Positions 45,138 to 53,420 are shown, counted from the stretch's first letter. The stretch: 64,000 nt of DNA from CALLPQ01 sp038531745 (GCA_038531745.1 JBCBBJ010000002.1:248001-312000); one strand, 5' to 3'. A program made the numbers and translations. The notes: generated by a model not told the origin, from the letters alone.

Positions 45138-45300
45138 GTGCAAGGCGAAGACTTTTTGGACCGGCGTTGCCCCCCCGCTTGCAGGTCCGGATTTTTATCT
45201 TCCCTTGCCGCCGGAACATCCCCTCCCGGCGGGCGCTTCTGCGCACATCCCTGGCGTCCAACTCGCCCCTGCCCAGGCTCGAGTTGGACGCCTTTTTTAT
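45138..45300 (+). ncRNA. Candidate trans-acting small RNA with three hairpins and C-rich loops
   Basis: About 160 bases with its own promoter and intrinsic terminator and no coding potential. Hairpin 1 pairs GCAAGG (45140-45145) with CCTTGC (45203-45208), GAAGA (45147-45151) with TCTTC (45198-45202) and GGACC (45158-45162) with GGTCC (45184-45188), exposing a run of seven C (45170-45176). Hairpin 2 pairs CCGCCGG (45208-45214) with CCGGCGG (45226-45232) around a loop AACATCCCCTC. Hairpin 3 is the terminator, with CCCCTGCCC in its loop. C-rich loops that can pair with Shine-Dalgarno sequences are a hallmark of known alphaproteobacterial regulatory RNAs. It is not 6S or SRP RNA by structure. Identity is inferred from the pattern alone. 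Confidence 0.65.
45253..45298 (+). terminator. Strong intrinsic terminator of the small RNA
   Basis: A perfect 13-base-pair stem (45253-45265 with 45280-45292, GGCGTCCAACTCG and its complement), a 14-base C-rich loop and six T residues (45293-45298). It ends the small RNA and separates it from the downstream gene. Confidence 0.88.
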
Positions 45301-45373
45301 GTCTCCTGTCATGTGTTTGCGTATGCTACCGGATCAACGAGCGCAAATGCCCCCGTAACCCGTAATTGGCCCT

Positions 45374-45970
45374 ATGAGTGAAATTGATCTGGAAGATCTG
45401 GAACGCGAAATTCCCAGCCTGGCCGTTGTCAGCCGGTTTGCCCGTAATCTGGAAAATGTGCCCTGGTTCGCCAATCTGGGGGAGCCCATGACCCCCGGCG
45501 CGCGCCATACCGCGCGGCGTTACATAGACGGCCTCGGCTTTCCCGATGCGGATGTGGCCATCCTGGTTGATTGGGAGGATGCCGCAGACGCCGCCGAGAG
45601 CCTTGATTGGCAAAGCCCCGCCTGGGAGGCTGAGGAGCTTTTGCGGGCTGATCTGACCGGCCGGGCGATGGAGAGCCTTTCCGAGGAAGCGCTGAACATT
45701 GGTATGACCCTGATTGGCGACAAGATCAGCACACCGGCGACTGAAGCCATGCAGCAGGCGTCGTTTCTGTGGGATATGGAAGATGAGGCTGCCCAGCGGC
45801 TCGCCGTGGGCGCAGCGGTTCAGGCCGCCCATGGCGCCGCGTTGGCCCTATTGGCCGCCAGTGACCCCGATTTTGAGGTTGACACCCATGCCCTTACCGC
45901 AAAGTTTCAACTGTTCGAATTCGGCCGCTGGCCCGTGGGGTTGGTGGGCAGATCGTTCAATGTATTCTGA
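45374..45970 (+). CDS. Uncharacterised protein downstream of the small RNA
   Basis: 198-residue acidic cytosolic protein, not recognised. It has no signal peptide or membrane helix. Notable stretches are 'AVVSRFARNLENVPWFANLG', 'GARHTARRYIDGLGFPDADV' and 'AAVQAAHGAALALLAASDPD', the last a hydrophobic helix. Codon use fits the core genome, so it is probably a resident gene. It begins 76 bases after the small-RNA terminator and is followed by an inverted repeat that likely terminates it. Confidence 0.65.
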   Translation: MSEIDLEDLEREIPSLAVVSRFARNLENVPWFANLGEPMTPGARHTARRYIDGLGFPDADVAILVDWEDAADAAESLDWQSPAWEAEELLRADLTGRAMESLSEEALNIGMTLIGDKISTPATEAMQQASFLWDMEDEAAQRLAVGAAVQAAHGAALALLAASDPDFEVDTHALTAKFQLFEFGRWPVGLVGRSFNVF

Positions 45971-45975
45971 GGCTC

Positions 45976-46014
45976 AAAGCGTCATCATTTCAATGAGCAT
46001 CACGATGACGCTTT
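45976..46014. terminator. Inverted repeat between convergent genes
   Basis: Perfect 11-base arms, AAAGCGTCATC (45976-45986) and GATGACGCTTT (46004-46014), around a 17-base loop, in the gap between the uncharacterised gene and the convergent TSUP gene. There is no long T run, so it may end both transcripts weakly. Confidence 0.45.
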
Positions 46015-46075
46015 AAGGTCATGCTTTTACGTGCCTCCCGAACGGCGAGCCGCCCACACTTCGCCTGAAGACACC

Positions 46076-46843
46076 TTAGGGCGCGGTAAGACCGGCCATA
46101 CCAGCACTGACCAACAACCAGAACGCAATCGCCGTCAGGGCAATTTTGAACCCGGCGCGAAAGCGATGCTCGGGCAAAGAGATTAAAATACGCGTGCCGA
46201 TCCACGTGCCCATAAATCCGCTTAGAACAATCGCCACAATAAATCCGGCCCACGGCCCATAGGCAAAGCCGAGCGCGCCAAACGCCACTACTTTTAGCAG
46301 ATGCTGCACCAGCATACAGGCGCCGTGGGTGCCCGTGGTGGCAAACCGGTCAAGCCCAGCCCTACCGATAACGCTAGCCGCTATGGGGCCGGTGGCCCCA
46401 AAAAACAGGGTCAGAAAACTGCCCACAACCCCGGTGGCAAAGAACGCCCCTCGCCCCGGTTTCGGCACGTTCAGCGCCGGGCCCCAAACCGACCACAGAA
46501 CAAACAAGCCAACCCCCGCCTTTAACAGGGCTGCCGGTATGGCCACCAAAACCTGGCTGCCAAACGCCGTGCCAATCACGCCGCCAATGGCGAACCACGC
46601 CACAATTGGCCAAACAACATTGCGCCATTGCAGGATTGACCGCCCGGCATTGGAGCCCAATTGCGCAACCCCGTGCACCGGTATGACCGCCGCAATGGGC
46701 ATCAACGCCGTCATGATCGCCAGCAGGATCAACCCGCCGCCAAGCCCCAACGCCGCCGTCAGCCCGGCCGCCACCATGGCCGTCGCCAAGACGGCAAACG
46801 CGCTGACCAGGGTCATACCGTCCGGTGTTAAAAAGGCGTCCAT
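46076..46843 (-). CDS. TSUP (TauE/SafE) family permease
   Basis: Inner-membrane exporter of the sulfite/organosulfonate family, 255 residues with eight membrane helices in two repeats: ATAMVAAGLTAALGLGGGLI ... and 'GVVGSFLTLFFGATGPIAAS'. The paired GLGGG and FGATGP elements at equivalent helix starts are typical. The ATG at 46843 is favoured by the ribosome site GGGAGGGAGA just before it; the frame runs 49 residues further upstream without family features. The substrate is unknown. Its unusual G-rich ribosome site is complementary to the small RNA's CCCTCCC. Confidence 0.87.
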   Translation of the reverse strand: MDAFLTPDGMTLVSAFAVLATAMVAAGLTAALGLGGGLILLAIMTALMPIAAVIPVHGVAQLGSNAGRSILQWRNVVWPIVAWFAIGGVIGTAFGSQVLVAIPAALLKAGVGLFVLWSVWGPALNVPKPGRGAFFATGVVGSFLTLFFGATGPIAASVIGRAGLDRFATTGTHGACMLVQHLLKVVAFGALGFAYGPWAGFIVAIVLSGFMGTWIGTRILISLPEHRFRAGFKIALTAIAFWLLVSAGMAGLTAP

Positions 46844-47014
46844 TCTCCCTCCCATCATCCAACAACCGGGCAGCAGTAAAAGCTGCTGGAAAAGGCGTCT
46901 GCCCGCGGTGATCGTCAAGGCCCCGCTGGCAAAAATCGATAATGCCACGCTCGGCTTTTCAAGCGGGGTCGAACAGGCCATACCCGGCACCCGATCAGAA
47001 AGAGTACTTCTCCC

Positions 47015-47821
47015 ATGAAAATCACCACCTGGAATATCAATTCGGTCCGGCTACGCATTGATCAGGTGACGGCGTTTTTGCAGGCGGAGCAGCCTGATGT
47101 GCTTTGTCTGCAGGAGATTAAATGCACCGATGATCAGTTCCCGGCCAAAGCGCTCGCCAAAATCGGGTATGACCAGATCGCGGTCCACGGTCAAAAATCC
47201 TACCACGGTGTGGCGATCGTGGCGCGTGTTCCCCTAAGCGATGTGACCCGTACGGATTTTTGCGCAATGGGCGATGCCCGCCATATTCAGGCGCGTGCCG
47301 GCGGCATCGATATCCATAATTTTTATGTGCCCGCCGGCGGTGATGAGCCTGATCCCGCCGGCAATGAAAAATTTGCTCACAAGCTGTCTTTTCTTGAGGA
47401 AATGGCTGAATGGTCAACGGCCTTGCGCGCAACGCCGCGCCGCAAAAAGGTGCTGGTGGGCGATTTGAATGTGGCACCGGACCCGGACGATGTGTGGTCC
47501 CATAAACAGCTTTTGAAAGTTGTCTCCCACACGCCCATTGAGGTGGCCAAATTGAACGCTGCACGCGATGCCGGGGGGTGGACCGATGTGGCCCGGGCGC
47601 TGATCCCTGGGCCAGAAAAACTCTATAGCTGGTGGTCATACCGGGCCCGCGACTGGCGCGCGAGCAATCGCGGTCGCCGTCTCGATCATATCTGGGTCAA
47701 TGGCGCCCTGAAAAAAGCGGCTCTTGCCGGGGGGCGGGCGGCCTATAAAATCCATGGGGAAGTGCGCGGCTGGGAAAAACCGTCAGACCACGCCCCAATA
47801 AGCCTGACATTCGATGTGTGA
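47015..47821 (+). CDS. xthA: Exodeoxyribonuclease III
   Basis: AP endonuclease and 3'-5' exonuclease of base-excision repair, 268 residues. Catalytic motifs of the Mg-dependent EEP fold are visible: TTWNINSVRLR (Asn), VLCLQEIKCTDDQF (Glu), GDLNVAPDPDDVW (Asp/Asn), LDHIWVN and PSDHAPISLTF (Asp-His). The start MKITTWNINS is canonical. It is divergent from the TSUP gene by 171 bases and lies near lolA as in many Alphaproteobacteria. Confidence 0.95.
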   Translation: MKITTWNINSVRLRIDQVTAFLQAEQPDVLCLQEIKCTDDQFPAKALAKIGYDQIAVHGQKSYHGVAIVARVPLSDVTRTDFCAMGDARHIQARAGGIDIHNFYVPAGGDEPDPAGNEKFAHKLSFLEEMAEWSTALRATPRRKKVLVGDLNVAPDPDDVWSHKQLLKVVSHTPIEVAKLNAARDAGGWTDVARALIPGPEKLYSWWSYRARDWRASNRGRRLDHIWVNGALKKAALAGGRAAYKIHGEVRGWEKPSDHAPISLTFDV

Positions 47822-47948
47822 CGACCCGTCCCGCGCGTATTCCGCAGCTTGATCAACGATCTTTGAAAAGAATATTTGGCGCAGTCTTTTGGAAACCCTC
47901 CCGTCAAGTCCGAGGTTCGGCCTCGATGTCAACGCCGCTGCGTCCGCC

Positions 47949-48494
47949 TCACCCGGCCATGGCGATGATATCTTCTTTGGAAAGCGAGCCGGGCACCACT
48001 GTTACGGGAACGGGACGATCCCCGAAATAGCTAGGGCTTTGGGCAAGCGCGGTGACAAGGGGACCCGGGCCGTCCGGATTGATCGATGCGCCCAGAAAAA
48101 GAACCGCAATGGCGGCATCACCTTCAATCATCTGGCGGATTTCATCGATCAGGCGCCCTTCGCGGATATGCAATTCCGGCCGATGGCCCCATTGCTCCTC
48201 AACCTCGCGCGCGAATATGGCCAAAAGTTCTTCCGCATGGTCATAGGCTTCGGCGCGCATGGCCTCCGCCACGGTTTGCCAATGGGCATATTCGCCCGGC
48301 TCAATAATATGCAGCAGAACCACCTGAGCGTTGGAATAGCGCGCACGCCGGGCGGCAAAATAGGCCGCCAAATGCGCCTCGGCGCAATCTTGCGCGATCA
48401 CCAGAAACTTGACCGCCGGGCCGCCATGGTCAAACCGGGCAATCAGGCCAGGCTTGGCGTCCTCGGTGGTTGGTGGGTCAGGTTCTTGTTCCAT
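47949..48494 (-). CDS. Universal stress protein family
   Basis: 181 residues with one UspA-like domain: VKFLVIAQDCAEAHLAAYFA, 'QVVLLHIIEPGEYAHWQ', 'HIREGRLIDEIRQMI', 'VLFLGASINPDGPGP' and 'PVPVTVVPGSLSKEDI'. The ATP-binding pattern G-2x-G-9x-G(S/T) is only loosely matched at the 'LGASINPDGPGPLVTALAQS' segment, so ATP binding is uncertain. The start at 48494 is chosen to remove an unconserved leader; no strong ribosome site is seen. It is divergent from the TrmH-family gene. Confidence 0.8.
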   Translation of the reverse strand: MEQEPDPPTTEDAKPGLIARFDHGGPAVKFLVIAQDCAEAHLAAYFAARRARYSNAQVVLLHIIEPGEYAHWQTVAEAMRAEAYDHAEELLAIFAREVEEQWGHRPELHIREGRLIDEIRQMIEGDAAIAVLFLGASINPDGPGPLVTALAQSPSYFGDRPVPVTVVPGSLSKEDIIAMAG

Positions 48495-48694
48495 GGGCGA
48501 AGTATGCCCCCAAGCCCCTATGGGCAACAAGGGCGCAACCAACAAACAAACCCGAGAACGAATCGCATGCCGGCTTTAGACGGTCTCAAGCCATGGGCTT
48601 GCTTTGTTTTTGCGCTCAACACCCCGTAAAAGAACCCAACAAAGTGGGCGAACACAGGGGTTTCGCCGCAACCACCAAACGGGAAACACACCGC

Positions 48695-49210
48695 ATGCGG
48701 GGGTATTTCGGGATCGGATGCGAGCGCATCTCCAAAGCCATGAATCTGGGTGCACTTTTGCGCACGGGCCATGCATTCGGGGCAAGTTTCGCGTTCACCA
48801 TCAATGCCCATCACCGTGCGCGGATGATTGACCGCGCCGATACGGCAAAAAGCGATCAGCATGTGCCGCTCTACGAATGGGACAGTCTTGATGATATGCG
48901 CCTGCCCAAGGGATGTGCGCTGGTGGGGGTGGAATTGGATGAAACGGCCATTGACCTGCCGTCTTTTCGGCACCCCTTGAATGTTGCGTATATTCTGGGC
49001 CCGGAAAAAGGCAGTCTGTCGCCGGCGGCAACCGCGCGCTGTGCACATCTTGTGAAAATCCCGACGCGGTTCTGCATCAATGTTTCGCTAGCGGCGGCCC
49101 TGGTGATGTATGACCGGGTACTGACGCTGGGCCACTATCCACCGCGACCGCTCACGGCGCTGGGCGAAACGGTGGCGGTACCCGTGCCGGATCGATCACG
49201 CCTTCGGTGA
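48695..49210 (+). CDS. SpoU/TrmH family RNA methyltransferase
   Basis: 171-residue SPOUT enzyme that 2'-O-methylates tRNA or rRNA. The three family motifs are present: motif 1 SKAMNLGALLRTGHAFGA (conserved Asn and Arg), motif 2 AYILGPEKGSLSPAA and motif 3 VKIPTRFCINVSLAAALVMY. It lacks an N-terminal RNA-binding extension, so it is a minimal SPOUT fold. The ATG at 48695 is the best start; the longer upstream frame has no family features. The target nucleotide cannot be told. Confidence 0.88.
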   Translation: MRGYFGIGCERISKAMNLGALLRTGHAFGASFAFTINAHHRARMIDRADTAKSDQHVPLYEWDSLDDMRLPKGCALVGVELDETAIDLPSFRHPLNVAYILGPEKGSLSPAATARCAHLVKIPTRFCINVSLAAALVMYDRVLTLGHYPPRPLTALGETVAVPVPDRSRLR

Positions 49211-49220
49211 CAAGTGCCAC

Positions 49221-49266
49221 AAAAAAACAGCGCCGCGGCCCCTGCAACAGGGACGCCGGGCGCTGT
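49221..49266 (-). terminator. Intrinsic terminator downstream of marR
   Basis: On the minus strand, ACAGCGCC pairs with GGCGCTGT (49259-49266 and 49227-49234), an inner CCCTG/CAGGG extends the stem, and a run of seven T follows (49221-49227). It lies about 60 bases after the marR stop, and in the other direction just past the TrmH gene. Confidence 0.8.
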
Positions 49267-49324
49267 CTTGATGCTGATGATGGCAGGCACACAGATCCCG
49301 TGTACGTGCCATCAAAAAAGGCCG

Positions 49325-49888
49325 TTAGCGACGCTTGGTGCGTTTTTTGGCAGCTTTTTTCTTGGCTGGAGCCTTTTTCTTGGCTGCTTTCTTTTTAGCC
49401 GGGGCTTTTTTCTTTTTGGCTGTTGCCCGTTTTTTCGGGGCGGCAGCGGCGGCATCCATCTCGTCAAGCGCCGCAGCAAAAGACTCAAGCGCCTTCATAA
49501 ACGCCGACTGTTGCGTTTTCGGCAGAACCTTCAGCGTTTCCGCCTCGGCCTTTTCCACTTTTGACAAGGCCGATGCCAGCATCCGCTTACCAGCAGCGGT
49601 GATGGATACGGAGTTTGCCCGCGCGTCGGCTTTTGTCCGTTGACGTGACAACAGGCCTTTTTTGATCATCCGCGCGATCATGTCGGCGAGGGTTGACCGG
49701 TCGATGCCGGTATGGCGCACAAGATCGGTCTGGCTCAGACCTTCATTGTTGGCCACCGTGTGCAACACCTCAAACTGGCGTGGTGTGGGGCCGCTTGACC
49801 CAACGCTTTTTGAGTACAGGTCGTGGGAATATTGCTGGGCGCGGCGCAACAGATGGCCGGGTGATTTTTTCAGGGTGAACTTTGCCAT
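49325..49888 (-). CDS. MarR family regulator with a Lys/Ala-rich histone-like tail
   Basis: 187 residues. A MarR winged HTH occupies residues ~15-115 (SGPTPRQFEVLHTVANNEGL; 'DLVRHTGIDRSTLADMIARM'; wing around 'RQRTKADARANSVSITAAGK'). The last ~38 residues are almost only K, A, P and R (AKKKKAPAKKKAAKKK repeats), as in histone H1-like and AlgP-like bacterial proteins. GGAG precedes the ATG at 49888. The combination suggests specific operator contact plus general DNA binding. Its own upstream region contains repeated ATCCGAT heptamers. Confidence 0.85.
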   Translation of the reverse strand: MAKFTLKKSPGHLLRRAQQYSHDLYSKSVGSSGPTPRQFEVLHTVANNEGLSQTDLVRHTGIDRSTLADMIARMIKKGLLSRQRTKADARANSVSITAAGKRMLASALSKVEKAEAETLKVLPKTQQSAFMKALESFAAALDEMDAAAAAPKKRATAKKKKAPAKKKAAKKKAPAKKKAAKKRTKRR

Positions 49889-50366
49889 TTTCTGGTCTCC
49901 ATAGGTCGAAATTAGATCACTTGGTATCCGGTGAGATAGTGCCATGCCGGTGGTCAAAGAGTGAGATGATCAGTCTTTATCCCGTACGGAATATCTGTGG
50001 ACAGCATACCAAGATCGGCGTTTATCGCTAGTCGGATCAATTGTCAAAACATCCGATACGGACCAATGGCCAAATAACTCTTAAAAATTCGTGTTTATTA
50101 TCCGATTGCACCCTATTTTGAGCCGTATACGATGGTTTATAGGGCGGCGTTGGCCGAGGCAGGTTCGGTTTGGGCCGATTTGTGATAGAATGCGGGCAGC
50201 GCGGATAATCCGATCACGATTTATCATTTTTGTGACACATCGTGGTGAGGTCGGCCATCATCATCCGCTATGATAACAGGAAATGCTCCGATCAAGGCGC
50301 CAGGCGATGCCGGAACCCATCCGCCGAGTGCGGAGCGCGCGCCACATGAAATCGAAAGGAAGGCCC
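49889..50366. promoter_or_regulatory. Long regulatory region with repeated ATCCGAT heptamers
   Basis: About 480 bases between the divergent marR and nudix genes without a credible gene. ATCCGAT occurs at 50051-50057, 50100-50106 and 50208-50214, and its inverse core TCGGAT at 50032-50037. The stretch is more AT-rich than the flanks. These heptamers are candidate MarR sites or part of a shared promoter region; which is unknown. Confidence 0.4.
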
Positions 50367-50915
50367 ATGGGTACACAAAACGGGACAGAAGATTTTGACC
50401 GTACCCCGCTTTTCCGGACACAGATTCCGGCCGGCGATGACCGCGAGCGCAGCCAATGTGGCCATTGCGGCTTTATCGACTATCAAAACCCGAAAATCGT
50501 CACCGGGGTCGTGGCCACGTGGGAGGAGAAGATCCTGCTCTGTAAACGGGCCATTGACCCGCGCAAGGGCTATTGGACCCTGCCCGCGGGGTATATGGAG
50601 CTGGGCGAGAGTGTGGAAGACGGCGCCGCGCGCGAAGCGTGGGAAGAAGCCCGCGCAGACCTCACCCTTGATCAGGTGCTGGCAATCTATTCGATCCCGC
50701 GCATCAGCCAGGTGCAGATTTTGTACCGCGCGCGTCTGAACAATCCGGACGTGAGCGCCGGACCCGAAAGCGAGGCCGTGGCGCTCTATAACTGGGCTGA
50801 CATCCCCTGGGCCCACATCGCCTTCCCCACCGTCGGCTGGGCCCTACGCCACTATGCGGAAACAAAAGACCAGACGAGCTTCGTGCCGTTCGGCAACCCG
50901 GTGGACGGGGTTTAG
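50367..50915 (+). CDS. NUDIX hydrolase
   Basis: 182-residue pyrophosphohydrolase acting on nucleoside diphosphate derivatives such as ADP-ribose or NADH-like compounds. The Nudix box is complete: GYMELGESVEDGAAREAWEE. Before it is a half zinc ribbon (SQCGHCGFIDYQNPK) of the type found in NudC-like enzymes, but with only one CxxC pair. AAGGAAGG precedes the ATG at 50367; the longer upstream frame lacks family features. It is divergent from marR. Confidence 0.9.
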   Translation: MGTQNGTEDFDRTPLFRTQIPAGDDRERSQCGHCGFIDYQNPKIVTGVVATWEEKILLCKRAIDPRKGYWTLPAGYMELGESVEDGAAREAWEEARADLTLDQVLAIYSIPRISQVQILYRARLNNPDVSAGPESEAVALYNWADIPWAHIAFPTVGWALRHYAETKDQTSFVPFGNPVDGV

Positions 50916-51185
50916 AGGGGGGTAGTGGGGGCGGTTAAGCAGGATGATGACCCGTGGGTGATCGGTCAAGAACGGATGATGAAAAGTGGCTTAGAAACGC
51001 TGCGTGGCTGACTGTTCGTTATTGCGGGCAGGCGGGAGGACTGGGATTGTAAAAGTCTCAATGACCGGCATTGGTACTTTCATAAAATTTGGAGATCCAC
51101 CAAAGATGTCAGTTTATCTCCAAAGGCGGGCAGAGAGAAATCGTAGTACCTTTGTGAAAAAAGAAGGCCCATGCTCCAATCATCG
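50916..51185. other. Non-coding flank of the GHKL-nuclease gene
   Basis: 270 bases between nudix and the convergent GHKL-nuclease gene. Only short frames without ribosome sites or family features are present. No direct repeats or inverted repeats that would mark an insertion were found by eye. Confidence 0.35.
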
Positions 51186-53180
51186 TCAGGAGACGGCGTT
51201 CTCCTCGCCCTCGCTTTCATTTACCTCCTCCACCACGCCAGATAAGTACTTGTCATAGGTCTGCTGAAGATATTTCAATGACGCCTCCTTATCGATATTG
51301 GCCTTCAGATGATCTTCGACGAACTTCATCCGGGACTTAGCTTCCTCGAGCACCTCACCCCACGTCTTGCACCAAACCTCGATTTTTCCGTCCTTGTAAA
51401 CCTGCCCCTTCGGACGATCACTCTGCCTCGCCTCACGCTTTCCCGTTTGCTTGAATGCGTTCGAGATAACCCAGAAGCTCCACCGGGTCTTGAGGGCCTC
51501 GAAGCGCTCGTCCTCAGCTACGGCGAAGGCATAGTTCTTAACCTGAGTGATTTCCGCGCTGCCGATCTTCACAGTGGGCCGCTTGAGCTCAACGATCAGG
51601 TGCTCGCGCTCCTCAGCCCGGTTCTGCGGCACCGAGCGGGAAAGCATCAGGTCAACGATGCCCCTCTTGCCGTCGATCCTGGTCACGGGCCGATCGATTG
51701 CAGTGTCCTCGCCGATCAACTTGAGGTGCTTTCGTAGCACCTCGGTCAGTGACTGGTCGTCAACCGTGAGGCTGAATTCTTCGCCGAAAAGCCATGTGTT
51801 GTTGTCCGCGAGGATACGGTGGAGCTGGCTGCGTTCCTTTAACCGAGAATTGCACTCGGGGTCGAAAAGGAGAGCCTCGAGACCAGTGAGGAACTTCAGC
51901 CTGTCAGCTACGAGCTTCGAGGCGCTTATCACGTTCGCCAGCGAAGCCTCCTCGAGCAGCTTGGAAAGCTCCTTCTGCTTGCGCTCTGGGAGGTCAAGCA
52001 CCTCGTTCAGAATAAGCTGCAGCTCCTCTGGCCCGCTCTCAATTGCCTGCCGGAGCATCCTTAGCTGAAATGCCTTGGTCTTCCTGTTGCTTTCGGAGAA
52101 CTCGGGCAAGTGTTGTTTTACATTGAGCGCCACGATGTCAAAGACCTTGCGCTCGGCCCTCTCGACGCTGGTCTGCGGCTCGGCGGCATAGGGGTAGACC
52201 CGCTCGGTCTTCCACTGCTCGATCTCGGTCCGTGCGGCGTCGGCCTCGCGGGCTCGAAAGTACTCTTTTATGCGCTCCTGCGCCGACTCGTAGGCGGCCT
52301 GAAGGGAGGGGTTCATCTCCGCAAGCTCCAGCGCGCCGGCCTCGTGTAGTCGAGAGATGTATAGCGACTTGAGGTAGGCGGAAAATTGGAAGCCCTGGGT
52401 GTGGAACCTTGGCTGCCGGCGCTGAAGCGGAAATCCATCCTCCGTACACAGATAGACGACGCGATCAGTCGAGGTCTTCCACACGATCAGTTCGAGATCG
52501 AGCGCGTGTTCCTTCTCGTCCTCCGCGATGGGGTCGAGCGAAAACTTCTCGCGGGTCGCGATGGCTTTGTTGGGGTCGAGCCTCTCGGAGTTGAGGGAAA
52601 TGGAGACGTCGGGATAGTCGCTCAGGTAAAGCGCGAAAATCTCGGAAAGTTCCTGGACCGCGGTATCGCTCTCTAGCGAGCGGAAGTCACGGTGGAGCTC
52701 AGTAATGCGGACTTCTACCCCTGTTGTCGTGTTTTCCACAGCGACGGGCTCCGTCACCCGCACGTCGATGAGGTTTTCGCGGATAAGGCTGATCGTATAT
52801 CGGACACGCTTGTCCCTGTCGCCATGGACAACCCTCCAGTCTGCGACACGGCCGAGCGCGAGCGCCTTCAACCGCCCCCTACCTTCTTTGCCGTGGAGCA
52901 TACGCGACTTGGTCTTGGAGCGGCTTCCACTTGCCTTCCACGAGCCGCCGAGCTTACCGAACAACTCCGCGACGTCTTCGTGAGGTATGCCGTGACCGTT
53001 GTCGCGCACCGCGATCGACTGCATGCCTAAATCGGTCGACTGGACTTCGATCCGCACGTCGGTAGCGTCCGCATCGAGGGCGTTCCAGACGAGTTCTGCA
53101 AGCGCTTGGATTGGCCTGGCGCTTGCTAGCTTCTCAAGATGATCGCCCTGGACCTCGACTTTGTAGTGCACGTCAGCCAT
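51186..53180 (-). CDS. GHKL ATPase fused to a Shedu-like PD-(D/E)XK nuclease (candidate anti-phage protein)
   Basis: 664 residues, stand-alone. Residues 1-200 form an Hsp90/MutL-type GHKL ATPase: ALAELVWNALDAD (E29 and N33), AVRDNGHGIP (D60) and LHGKEGRGRLKALALG (residues 96-110, lid). A helical middle (about 300-480) with a coiled coil follows. The C-terminal domain carries a PD-(D/E)XK nuclease signature: GIVDLML (D510), HLIVELKRP (E531, K533) and ITQVKNYA (Q546), of the DUF4263/Shedu type. ATP-controlled nucleases of this kind are typical defence effectors. There is no partner gene beside it, and the flanks are housekeeping genes (nudix, ispZ). No signal peptide or membrane helix. The defensive role is inferred. 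Confidence 0.75.
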   Translation of the reverse strand: MADVHYKVEVQGDHLEKLASARPIQALAELVWNALDADATDVRIEVQSTDLGMQSIAVRDNGHGIPHEDVAELFGKLGGSWKASGSRSKTKSRMLHGKEGRGRLKALALGRVADWRVVHGDRDKRVRYTISLIRENLIDVRVTEPVAVENTTTGVEVRITELHRDFRSLESDTAVQELSEIFALYLSDYPDVSISLNSERLDPNKAIATREKFSLDPIAEDEKEHALDLELIVWKTSTDRVVYLCTEDGFPLQRRQPRFHTQGFQFSAYLKSLYISRLHEAGALELAEMNPSLQAAYESAQERIKEYFRAREADAARTEIEQWKTERVYPYAAEPQTSVERAERKVFDIVALNVKQHLPEFSESNRKTKAFQLRMLRQAIESGPEELQLILNEVLDLPERKQKELSKLLEEASLANVISASKLVADRLKFLTGLEALLFDPECNSRLKERSQLHRILADNNTWLFGEEFSLTVDDQSLTEVLRKHLKLIGEDTAIDRPVTRIDGKRGIVDLMLSRSVPQNRAEEREHLIVELKRPTVKIGSAEITQVKNYAFAVAEDERFEALKTRWSFWVISNAFKQTGKREARQSDRPKGQVYKDGKIEVWCKTWGEVLEEAKSRMKFVEDHLKANIDKEASLKYLQQTYDKYLSGVVEEVNESEGEENAVS

Positions 53181-53420
53181 CGCAAGAATTTAGAACATTT
53201 AATGAATAAAGACCAATCCTTTCGATCCGAAATTGTAGCCTATCACTAAGTCTGCTCCGATAAACCAGCCTTGAACGGATATCATGTTTCTGTCCGCTCC
53301 TTTGCTGAAGCGGGCATCGGGCATTGCAACCGAACGGATGGCATTGCCTAGTCCAAAAGCCAATGTCCCGTTACCGCAACCAACCACTCCCAAGCCCACA
53401 CTCACCGCCGATCAGTTGCC
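53181..53420. other. AT-rich gap between GHKL-nuclease gene and ispZ
   Basis: 240 bases. A minus-strand frame of 68 codons (53199-53405) encodes a Gly-rich piece (GLGVVGCGNGTLAFGLGNAI) without a good ribosome site. It could be a small secreted protein or the remnant of an older gene; I cannot support either. The composition differs from the flanking core genes. Confidence 0.3.

Noticed and set aside
45138..45300. 6S RNA or SRP RNA at this position
   Set aside because: The fold is three separate hairpins with no long end-closing stem and central bubble (6S), and the conserved SRP loop sequence is missing.
51004..51258. Small plus-strand frame upstream of and overlapping the GHKL-nuclease 3' end
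   Set aside because: Its second half is antisense to the gene's end and there is no ribosome site.
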